From NCBI GenBank assembly GCA_031271075.1, contig JAISWN010000317.1:1-5254 (forward strand): a DNA stretch of 5,254 nt. The letters are read 5' to 3'. Below are positions 1-4,756 of this stretch, one piece after another. The notes beneath the pieces are model-generated. The model saw only the letters and a list, made by a program, of their open reading frames with translations, ran no database searches and had not been told where the DNA came from. The DNA is from Treponema sp. Its GTDB lineage: Bacteria; Spirochaetota; Spirochaetia; Treponematales; Breznakiellaceae. The position numbers were made by a program, and so were the translations under genes. Position 1 is the first letter of the stretch. Every line of letters begins with the position of its first letter.

Positions 1-32
1 TCGCTCCATTCCCACGCCACACTCCACCCACA

Positions 33-84
33 TTTTTGCAGCCCTGGTCTTTGCTTCGCAAAGCCCTTATTCGGGCTGCAAAAA
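33..84. repeat. Strong imperfect hairpin upstream of the toxin-antitoxin cassette
   Basis: A perfect 12-base inverted repeat pairs 33-44 (TTTTTGCAGCCC) with 73-84 (GGGCTGCAAAAA). Nested inside is a second 6-base stem, 49-54 (CTTTGC) with 58-63 (GCAAAG), closed by a three-base loop. It is followed at 93-109 by ACAGCC, a four-base spacer and CGTTATG, which is what the 3' side of an integron attC recombination site looks like. I infer that the hairpin is the folded central part of such a site. A bidirectional transcription terminator is the alternative, because the stem has T-rich and A-rich outer arms. The hairpin itself is seen directly; its role is uncertain. Confidence 0.6.
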
Positions 85-92
85 CGTCGCAA

Positions 93-121
93 ACAGCCGG
101 AACGTTATGTGCAATGGTGCC
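93..121 (+). repeat. Left inverted end of the cassette (attC-like 3' half)
   Basis: GTTATGTGCAATGGTGCC at 104-121 is the inverted counterpart of 849-866, matching at 16 of 18 positions. Just outside it, ACAGCC at 93-98 is the exact complement of GGCTGT at 869-874, with a longer spacer on this side (five bases against two). Two short pairing boxes separated by unequal spacers, with a GTTATG box at the outer edge, is the architecture of integron attC sites (R and L boxes). The GTTATGT box fits the canonical GTTRRRY core only loosely. If this is a cassette junction, the recombination point would fall between G104 and T105. The site is inferred from sequence layout; no integrase gene lies in the window. 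Confidence 0.5.
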
Positions 122-183
122 TAAATTTTATGTATAAAAAATCATACATATTGATTGCTCTATGTTTGAATATTTACATGACC

Positions 184-214
184 TATTGATCAATAAGTGG
201 AAATAGAGTATACT
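184..214 (+). promoter_or_regulatory. Promoter and probable operator of the toxin-antitoxin operon
   Basis: A -35 box TTGATC (186-191) and a -10 box TATACT (209-214) are separated by 17 bases, close to the sigma-70 consensus. A perfect 12-base palindrome, TATTGATCAATA (184-195), covers the -35 box, and a half-site copy TATTGAT occurs at 149-155. Phd/YefM antitoxins are known to repress their own promoter by binding such palindromes, alone or with the toxin, so this is the best operator candidate. A cassette carrying its own promoter is also usual for toxin-antitoxin modules in chromosomal integrons. Confidence 0.6.
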
Positions 215-243
215 AAAAATAATTCTTGGAATAGGAGAAAATT

Positions 244-504
244 ATGCCCGAAATAAGAGAATGCACAGAATTGCTTAATTATGGGGAAATTTCGGACTTT
301 TGCCATAATTATAGGGAACCTATATTTATCACAAAAAATGGACATGGGGATTTGGCCGTCATGGGCATTGAAACTTATGAAGAATTAATGGGACGAATTG
401 AATTATATCAGGCAATACAGGTTGGGTTGGATCAAATAAAAAATGGAGAAACAATAGCAGAAGAACAAATGATGAAAAATTTAAGCGGGTATCTTGGAAA
501 ATAA
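244..504 (+). CDS. Type II antitoxin, Phd/YefM family
   Basis: The 86-residue protein has the typical size and pattern of prevent-host-death antitoxins: an N-terminal strand and helix, then the hallmark stretch EPIFITKNGHGDLAVMGIET (residues 25-44) followed by YEEL, and a polar C-terminal helix. In this family the N-terminal half dimerises and binds the operator, while the flexible C-terminal part wraps around and neutralises the toxin. The start is fixed by AGGAG at 233-237, six bases before ATG 244. The toxin ATG follows the TAA stop with no spacing, so the two are translationally coupled. The gene is much richer in A and T than the cluster on the right of the window, which agrees with acquisition as a mobile cassette. 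The family call is firm; the Phd versus YefM subtype is not decided. Confidence 0.9.
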   Translation: MPEIRECTELLNYGEISDFCHNYREPIFITKNGHGDLAVMGIETYEELMGRIELYQAIQVGLDQIKNGETIAEEQMMKNLSGYLGK

Positions 505-842
505 ATGTACTCATTAAATTTTTCAAAAATAATACACGAAGATATAGATTCAAGTTATAAATATATTGCAGAGACATTGGAAGCGCCTAAAGCGGCTGAA
601 AATTTGGTTGAAGAAATAATTCAAAAATTGAATTACATCAAAAAACACCATTTTCAAGGGCATTAGTTCAAGACACTTATTTAGCGTCATTGGGTATAAG
701 ATCAATAAAAGTAAAAAATTATGTATTGTACTATAAGGTGGATGAAAAAAATAAAAGGATCAATGTGATTAGGTTTTTTTATAATAAAAGGAATTGGATA
801 AAATTATTAAAAGAAAATAATGTAGAAGATTTAATGCAATAA
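505..842 (+). pseudogene. RelE/ParE-family toxin, interrupted by a one-base frameshift
   Basis: From ATG 505 the frame reads 53 codons (MYSLNFSKIIHEDIDSSYKY onward) and stops at TAG 664-666. The neighbouring frame, entered near 648, continues without a stop to TAA 840-842. It reads PFSRALVQDTYLASLGIRSI, then KVKNYVLYYKVDEKNKRINV and IRFFYNKRNW, with a lysine-rich tail. The join gives a product of about 112 residues with the order expected of RelE/ParE toxins: two N-terminal helices, then a small beta sheet carrying the GIRSIKVKNYVLYYKVD and VIRFFYNKR strands that bear the conserved arginine and tyrosine positions. The break lies at an A6 run (640-645). Adding one A restores ...IKKTPFSRAL. It could be a true inactivating deletion, a reversible homopolymer switch, ribosomal or transcriptional slippage, or a sequencing error. 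RelE toxins cut mRNA on the ribosome and ParE toxins poison gyrase; I cannot decide which this one is. Confidence 0.8.
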
Positions 843-848
843 AAGTAC

Positions 849-874
849 GGCACCACTGCGCATAACGAGGCTGT
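849..874 (+). repeat. Right inverted end of the cassette (attC-like 5' half)
   Basis: GGCACCACTGCGCATAAC (849-866) is the inverted copy of the left end with two mismatches. It is followed by GA and GGCTGT (869-874), complementary to ACAGCC at 93-98. GCATAAC at 860-866 sits where the first (R'') box of an attC would lie, 18 bases after the toxin stop, which is normal for a cassette. No matching ACAGCC/GTTATG half is found downstream, so a complete right-hand site is not present. An alternative is that GAGGCTGTCGAATAAGTC (867-884) is the end of an insertion-sequence remnant, since GAGGCTGT-type termini with AAGTC occur in several IS families. Confidence 0.45.
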
Positions 875-901
875 CGAATAAGTCCGTTTCTAAGATTGGG
901 T

Positions 902-1273
902 ATGACGAATATTAGAGAAGTTTTGGCTTCAAACCTGAAAAAACACCGGCAAGCCCGGGGCTGGAGTCAGGCAAAACTAGCCGAAAAGACAGGAACTTCG
1001 ACTCAATATATCGGAATGCTTGAGATAAAAGGCAAGTTTCCATCGTCAAATATGATACAAAAGCTGGCTTCCGCCTTATCCATAGACCCAACCGAGCTCT
1101 TTTGCAAGGAAATCGACCCGGAAACCTCCCTGAAAAACGCTCAAAAAGCGGCTATTGAGGACATAGGGGAGGCTGTCAATCGGATAATCGTTGATTTTTT
1201 CGCCGAAAAAGTCCGAAAACTGGATAAGGAAACCGGGGAAATGGGTGATTCCGGGGTTACTCAGGGGGAATAG
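902..1273 (+). CDS. XRE-family helix-turn-helix DNA-binding protein
   Basis: The 123-residue protein carries a Cro/C1-type helix-turn-helix at about residues 6-61. The recognisable pattern is NLKKHRQARGWSQAKLAEKT, then STQYIGMLEIKGKFPSSNMI, then LASALSIDPTELF. The second half is a charged helix (about 70-112) that may dimerise, ending in an acidic tail. No enzymatic or ligand-binding domain is visible. ATG 902 was preferred to TTG 896 because MTNIREVLASNLKK reads as a natural N-terminus; neither start has a convincing Shine-Dalgarno. It lies just to the right of the toxin-antitoxin cassette but in more GC-balanced DNA, so it probably does not belong to that module. Its target is unknown; autoregulation or control of nearby mobile DNA are possibilities only. 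Confidence 0.85.
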   Translation: MTNIREVLASNLKKHRQARGWSQAKLAEKTGTSTQYIGMLEIKGKFPSSNMIQKLASALSIDPTELFCKEIDPETSLKNAQKAAIEDIGEAVNRIIVDFFAEKVRKLDKETGEMGDSGVTQGE

Positions 1274-1369
1274 GCTAAATGAAGACGCTAATGGACCGTT
1301 TTTACCGGATTTGGTGATAGTTTTGAAGGGTTCTATCGAAAAGCGGTTGAGCATGGCATGAAAGCGTTT
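1274..1369. other. Intergenic stretch with no convincing gene
   Basis: After the XRE stop, a 12-codon frame starts at ATG 1279, and a second plus frame runs open from within the end of the XRE gene to a stop at about 1356. Neither has a ribosome binding site or a recognisable motif. A third reading, FEGFYRKAVEHGMKAFSR, ends at TAG 1374-1376 and could be a scrap of a decayed gene. I see nothing here that supports a functional annotation. Confidence 0.4.
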
Positions 1370-1414
1370 TCACGGTAGATCATTCCGTTTGGCGCCTTCA
1401 ATAGTATCCGGCAT
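1370..1414 (-). CDS. Possible 14-codon leader peptide or 5' gene remnant
   Basis: The minus strand encodes MPDTIEGAKRNDLP from ATG 1414-1412 to TGA 1372-1370. A clean AGGAG (1424-1420) lies five bases before the start. It sits 38 bases downstream of the tRNA-Leu 3' end and would be on the same transcript. A good ribosome binding site with such a short frame suggests either a genuine small peptide or the surviving start of a gene cut off by rearrangement near 1370. No function can be assigned. Confidence 0.3.
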   Translation of the reverse strand: MPDTIEGAKRNDLP

Positions 1415-1452
1415 CCCTGCTCCTAATTCTTTATACCAGAAGGAATTACAGA

Positions 1453-1535
1453 TACCGGCGAAGAGACTTGAACTCTTACATCCTCGCGGACAGCAGATTT
1501 TGAGTCTGCCGTGTCTACCGTTCCACCACGCCGGC
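1453..1535 (-). tRNA. tRNA-Leu (anticodon CAA)
   Basis: Read on the minus strand, the acceptor stem GCCGGCG (1535-1529) pairs with CGCCGGT (1460-1454), with one G-U at the first pair and discriminator A at 1453. The anticodon arm is GCAGA-CTCAAAA-TCTGC, giving anticodon CAA, which reads the leucine codon UUG. A long variable arm (TGTCC-GCGA-GGATGT) marks it as a class II tRNA, as expected for leucine. The T arm is AAGAG-TTCAAGT-CTCTT. The D arm contains the GGTAGAC run. The CCA tail is not encoded; the next bases read TCT, so CCA must be added by the nucleotidyltransferase. tRNA genes are frequent integration targets, which is notable given the cassette-like DNA to the left. Confidence 0.95.
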
Positions 1536-1561
1536 GTGTGACTACTCAAAGTCAAAGAAAG

Positions 1562-1588
1562 AGTATCAAAAGACTGAATTTTGGGCAA
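1562..1588 (-). promoter_or_regulatory. Candidate promoter of tRNA-Leu
   Basis: On the minus strand, TTGCCC (1588-1583) and GATACT (1567-1562) are separated by 15 bases, and would start transcription about 20 to 25 bases before the tRNA. Both boxes match sigma-70 only moderately and the spacer is short, so this is a weak call based mainly on position. Confidence 0.25.
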
Positions 1589-1604
1589 GGGTTAGATGAT
1601 TGGT

Positions 1605-1731
1605 AACTATTCAGCCGATCCCTATTTTGGTCTGGTTTGGACCATAACCCATCGAAAACACTGCGGTTTTATAGAAATCAATGCTGTTTGTCGCCAAAAT
1701 TTCAACAAAATTCAGATATGACTGAATAGTT
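1605..1731. mobile_element. Small 127-base element bounded by 10-base inverted repeats (MITE-like remnant)
   Basis: AACTATTCAG at 1605-1614 and CTGAATAGTT at 1722-1731 are perfect inverted repeats enclosing AT-rich, non-coding DNA. The left end extends outward as GGTAACTATTCAG and the right as CTGAATAGTTGCG. Ends beginning GTAA are known for the IS66 family, so this could be a deletion relic or non-autonomous derivative of such an element, but no transposase fragment is visible. The flanks share only GATT, too short to call a target duplication. A small hairpin (TGGTC 1628-1632 with GACCA 1640-1644) lies inside. Confidence 0.4.
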
Positions 1732-1778
1732 GCGATTTTTTGATGGTGTTTCGGCGGCGCTTATCCAGCGGTTGGGCC

Positions 1779-1805
1779 TTCTTAAAGATCCTTTCTTAAG
1801 GATCC
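1779..1805. repeat. Tandem 14-base repeat, possible weak terminator of the minus-strand operon
   Basis: TTCTTAAAGATCC (1779-1791) is repeated at 1793-1805 as TTCTTAAGGATCC with one mismatch, immediately beyond the oxidoreductase stop. The two copies also allow a short hairpin (GATCC with GGATC across an eight-base loop, extended by G-U pairs), which could slow RNA polymerase. A proper U-run is missing, so a terminator function is only suggested by its position. Confidence 0.35.
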
Positions 1806-1807
1806 CT

Positions 1808-2827
1808 TTACCGCTTAAAGTAGACGGTCTTCCCGGTCCGGCTGCTCTCCCGGATGGCGTCTATCATCAGCAGGGAGGGAAGGCCCTCCTCGGGGTGGAT
1901 GTACCATCCCCCGCCGGCTTCCAGGGCCCGGTAGAATTTGTCGATAAGTTTGGCGTGGCTGTTGCCGTAAACCGCCTTGCCCACGAAGGATGCGGAATCG
2001 GAAGCCAGGATCCGGTCCTCCCCCTGGTCTCCCGGCCCCCTTCCCCTGAGCAGGAGTTTTTTATCCCGGAGTACAAATTCACCCTTTTCACAGCGGACGG
2101 ATAGCTCGACATTCTCATCGGTGTAATTGGCGACCGAGGCGGTAAAGAGTCCCACGGCGCCGTTCTCAAAGACGATGCGCCCGGTGGCGGTATCCTCGAC
2201 CTCGATGCCGTAGTCCAGAACCTGCCCCAGGGTTCCCTTGACGCTGGCGATAGGGCTTCCCGCAAAGTACTGCATCAGATCCATGGTGTGGATCGCCTGG
2301 TTGATCATGCAGCCCCCGCCGGCCTGGGCCATAATGCCCCGCCAGGGGCCTGCCTGGTAATACTCCTTGGATCGGTACCAGGCCACGGAGCCTCTGAGGC
2401 CGGTGACCCTGCCGTATTCGCCGCTTTGGAGGACCTGGCGGAGGGTTTCCGAGGTGGCGTTCAGGCGGTTTTGCAGACACAGGCATATCTTAACCCCGCA
2501 GGTTTTTTCCAGCTTTACGTATTCCGCGGCCTCGGCCCCGTTCATGGCCAGGGGTTTTTCCGCAAAAACATTGAAGCCCGCCTCGGCGGCCTTTTTTGCC
2601 GCCGGGTAATGGAGAAAATGGGGCAGGCAGATATGCACCACATCGGGTTTCTCCCGCCGGAACATCTCCTCATAATCGGTGTAGAAAGCCGTCCCTGCCG
2701 GTAGAAGAGATTTTTTGGAAGCTTCAGTATCGCAGGCCGCGATAAGACGGGCATTGCCGAGGGATCCAATGGCCGAAATATGAGCTTCGCTGATAACTCC
2801 CAAACCGATAATTGCCGCTTGTATCAT
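1808..2827 (-). CDS. Gfo/Idh/MocA-family NAD(P)-dependent oxidoreductase
   Basis: The 339-residue protein has the family's usual length and two domains. Residues 1-120 form a Rossmann fold, with the dinucleotide-binding GLGVISEAH (8-16), the acidic residue D33 ending the second strand, CLPHFLHYPAAKKA (67-80), and the signature FAEKPLAM (88-95) containing the conserved lysine K91. The C-terminal domain carries the substrate-site pattern GGGCMINQAIHTMDL (170-184), with H180. The aspartate found at the -4 position in inositol dehydrogenase-type members is asparagine (N176) here, a variant seen in many family members. Such enzymes oxidise or reduce sugars, inositols and related polyols in the cytoplasm; the substrate cannot be read from sequence. 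GGAGGAG (2841-2835) lies seven bases before ATG 2827. It starts 19 bases after the TetR stop, so the two are co-transcribed and the regulator may respond to a related metabolite. Confidence 0.93.
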   Translation of the reverse strand: MIQAAIIGLGVISEAHISAIGSLGNARLIAACDTEASKKSLLPAGTAFYTDYEEMFRREKPDVVHICLPHFLHYPAAKKAAEAGFNVFAEKPLAMNGAEAAEYVKLEKTCGVKICLCLQNRLNATSETLRQVLQSGEYGRVTGLRGSVAWYRSKEYYQAGPWRGIMAQAGGGCMINQAIHTMDLMQYFAGSPIASVKGTLGQVLDYGIEVEDTATGRIVFENGAVGLFTASVANYTDENVELSVRCEKGEFVLRDKKLLLRGRGPGDQGEDRILASDSASFVGKAVYGNSHAKLIDKFYRALEAGGGWYIHPEEGLPSLLMIDAIRESSRTGKTVYFKR

Positions 2828-2846
2828 GATTCCGCTCCTCCTCTTA

Positions 2847-3464
2847 CTATGCCCGAAGAGTCCCGTTCCGGTCTATCGCCATCTGGCGCACCGCCAGGAC
2901 AATCGACTCTTTCAGATCCCCTACCGATTCCCGCTTCAGCACCACGAGCCGGAATATGGCGGCCTCAATAAGGCCGTAAAACAGCTCGTCTGCCGTCTTG
3001 ACGTTAACCGGCGCGATCTCCCCCGCTTTGATGCCGTCTATCACCATGCTGGCCAGGATATGACGCAGCCTGAGAGTCCGGCGCCGGACCCGGTAATTCG
3101 GATCCGAGTTGCTCCGGCTCAGGTGGAGCAGGTAATCCAGAATAACCAAAAGAAGCCGGCTGCTCGCCTCCAGCCGTTCAACAATCTCCGTAAGGATCCT
3201 GATGATCTTATCCACGGCACTCAGGGTCTTGTCCTCCCTGACCCGGGAGATGCCCCCTTCCACGTCAAGGAGGAGCTGTTTGATGCTGTAATTAAAAATC
3301 TCTTTCTTGTTTTTGAAGTAAATGTAAAGGGTTGTCCGGGTAATGCTGCAGCGATCGGCGATTTTCTGGAATGTGGTATCTTCAAAACCCTCGTCTATGA
3401 ACACGTCCAGGGCCTTCTCCAGAATTTCCCTGCGGCGTTTTTCATGCTCGACTACAATGGACAT
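2847..3464 (-). CDS. TetR/AcrR-family transcriptional regulator
   Basis: The 205-residue protein has the standard TetR layout. The N-terminal DNA-binding domain (about 7-60) includes RREILEKALDVFIDEGFEDT, TTFQKIADRCSITRTTLYIY and FKNKKEIF, with the helix-turn-helix at about 30-50. An all-helical C-terminal domain (about 70-195), expected to bind a ligand and dimerise, has no recognisable ligand signature. ATG 3464 is preceded by GGGGGA on the minus strand at about five bases' distance; a nearby upstream ATG is in another frame. It sits 29 bases after the rRNA methyltransferase gene and 19 before the oxidoreductase. Most TetR proteins repress their own or adjacent genes. I see no clear operator palindrome in the short gaps, so the target may be the operon's promoter further upstream, or elsewhere. 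Confidence 0.92.
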   Translation of the reverse strand: MSIVVEHEKRRREILEKALDVFIDEGFEDTTFQKIADRCSITRTTLYIYFKNKKEIFNYSIKQLLLDVEGGISRVREDKTLSAVDKIIRILTEIVERLEASSRLLLVILDYLLHLSRSNSDPNYRVRRRTLRLRHILASMVIDGIKAGEIAPVNVKTADELFYGLIEAAIFRLVVLKRESVGDLKESIVLAVRQMAIDRNGTLRA

Positions 3465-3493
3465 ACTGATCCCCCGGACATACCGATCTCCCG

Positions 3494-4717
3494 TTACAAT
3501 CTTTCATACTGAAAAAGAAACGACGGGATTGCCCCGTTGGTTATCTCCCGGCAGGAATCCGCTTTCCTGCCGAAAAAGGACTCGAAACCCGGATGACTGG
3601 TGATCAGGGCAAGTTTCCATCCGGGGAAATTCCTCCCCAGCCCTTCCATCCCGCCGTAGATCGCCTCCGCCTCTTCGGGGCTGCCGATCCGCTTTCCGTA
3701 GGGCGGGTTGGTAACGATAAAGCCCGGAGATCCCGCCTCCCAGGCTGAGGGGGCGCGGGCCTCCTCCATGGGAAGCAGCCGCAGTTCCGGATCCGCGGGG
3801 CCGTTTTGGACAGAAGCCGCCGGGGCGGAATCGTCCCGCCGTCCCTGCCGGATTCTCCGCGAAAACCCGCCGGCGGCCAGGCCGCGGGCCCGGGTCAGAT
3901 TAGCCCGGGCCGCGGACAAGGCCCGGCCGTCCGTATCGCTGCCGGAAATCCGGATCGTCCTGTCGAAGCCGATCTTTGCCGCCAGTTCCGTCCATACCGC
4001 CTCCCCGGTTTCCCCATTGGCCATGGGGAGGTCTTCCAGGGCAAAGCGCCGTCCCAGGCCGGGAGCCATATCCCAGGCGTACATGGCGGCTTCTATCACG
4101 ATGGTCCCGGAACCACAGAAAGGATCGTAGAGCGGAAATTTCCGCCGCCAGTTGGAGAGAAGCAGTATCGCCGCGGCGGTGGTTTCCCGCAAGGGGGCGG
4201 CCCCGCCTTCGTTGCGGTAACCCCGCTTGAAAAGGGGCTCCCCCGAAATATCGAGAAGCAGGGAAACCCGGTCTTTCTCGATGTATACCCGCAGCTCGGC
4301 GGTTTTCTCCCCCTCCGGGAGCCGCCTCACCCGGAAAGCCCCGCAGAGCCGTTCCGCCACAGCCTTGTGGACTACCGCCTGGACGCTGGTTTCCGCCCGG
4401 AGCTTTGAGCGGCTGGCCCGCACCTTGGCCACCGCAAGCCCCATTCCCCGGGAAACCAGGCGCTCCCAGGGGACATCCCTGGCGCCTTCAAAAAGGGCGT
4501 CAAAATCTTCGGCGGGAAAGGAAGCGGCCTCCAGCAGCACCCGATCTGCCGCCCGCAGGGCCATGAGAGAACGGTACAAGCCCGCAAGATCCGCGTGAAA
4601 CCGGACTTTACCGAAACCGGAGCCTTCCACCTTAAGGCCGAGTTTGCGCAGCTCGTTGGAGACTACCTTTTCCGCTCCCACCGCGCAGAGGGCGACGGCG
4701 GTCTCTCGTTGTTCCAC
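3494..4717 (-). CDS. THUMP-domain class I SAM-dependent 23S rRNA guanine-N2 methyltransferase, RlmL-like
   Basis: The 407-residue protein matches the single-domain RlmL/YpsC type rather than the longer RlmKL fusion of E. coli. An N-terminal region (about 1-45, beginning ETAVALCAVGAEKVVSNELR) and a THUMP RNA-binding domain (about 50-155) precede the family signature FKRGYR (163-168). The Rossmann methyltransferase fold follows, with SAM-binding motif I DPFCGSGT (198-205), the acidic SDTDGRAL segment (260-267), and catalytic NPPYG (337-341) typical of base-amino methylation. RlmL makes m2G2445 in E. coli 23S rRNA; the exact target here is inferred. A poorly conserved, Arg/Ala/Pro-rich stretch at about 280-328 interrupts the fold between motifs. 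The start is GTG 4717; the N-terminus fits the family although no Shine-Dalgarno is correctly spaced. It lies 39 bases after an RlmM-like gene. Confidence 0.92.
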   Translation of the reverse strand: MEQRETAVALCAVGAEKVVSNELRKLGLKVEGSGFGKVRFHADLAGLYRSLMALRAADRVLLEAASFPAEDFDALFEGARDVPWERLVSRGMGLAVAKVRASRSKLRAETSVQAVVHKAVAERLCGAFRVRRLPEGEKTAELRVYIEKDRVSLLLDISGEPLFKRGYRNEGGAAPLRETTAAAILLLSNWRRKFPLYDPFCGSGTIVIEAAMYAWDMAPGLGRRFALEDLPMANGETGEAVWTELAAKIGFDRTIRISGSDTDGRALSAARANLTRARGLAAGGFSRRIRQGRRDDSAPAASVQNGPADPELRLLPMEEARAPSAWEAGSPGFIVTNPPYGKRIGSPEEAEAIYGGMEGLGRNFPGWKLALITSHPGFESFFGRKADSCREITNGAIPSFLFQYERL

Positions 4718-4723
4718 CCTGAG

Positions 4724-4751
4724 AGTATAATACAGTTTGTGGATTTGTCGT
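4724..4751 (-). promoter_or_regulatory. Candidate promoter before the RlmL-like gene, giving a near-leaderless mRNA
   Basis: On the minus strand, ACGACA (4751-4746) and TATACT (4729-4724) are 16 bases apart. The -10 box is a five of six match and the -35 four of six. The predicted start of transcription falls at or within a few bases of the GTG start codon 4717, matching the lack of a usable Shine-Dalgarno there. It would allow the RlmL, TetR and oxidoreductase genes to be transcribed apart from the RlmM-like gene. Confidence 0.35.
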
Positions 4752-4756
4752 AGCGA

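Noticed and set aside
359..577. Minus-strand frame of 72 codons rich in Leu and Phe
   Set aside because: It is opposite the antitoxin and toxin start; its hydrophobic look is an effect of AT-rich complementary sequence, and no ribosome binding site was seen.
1370..1588. 72-codon minus frame running through the tRNA
   Set aside because: Most of it reads through tRNA-Leu, which is structurally unambiguous; only the last 14 codons have a plausible ribosome binding site and are listed separately.
1730..2104. Plus-strand open frame of 124 codons
   Set aside because: It overlaps the conserved C-terminal part of the oxidoreductase on the opposite strand and has no convincing start signal.
2288..2704. 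Plus-strand open frame of 138 codons
   Set aside because: It is antisense to the Rossmann and active-site region of the oxidoreductase and has no family features.
2826..3512. Plus-strand open frame of 228 codons opposite the TetR gene
   Set aside because: The minus frame has a complete TetR helix-turn-helix and a Shine-Dalgarno; the plus frame has neither a motif nor a ribosome binding site.
3806..4408. Long plus-strand open frame of 200 codons
   Set aside because: It lies fully opposite the RlmL-like gene, is Gly/Pro/Arg-rich with no recognisable motif, and is the expected shadow of GC-rich coding DNA.
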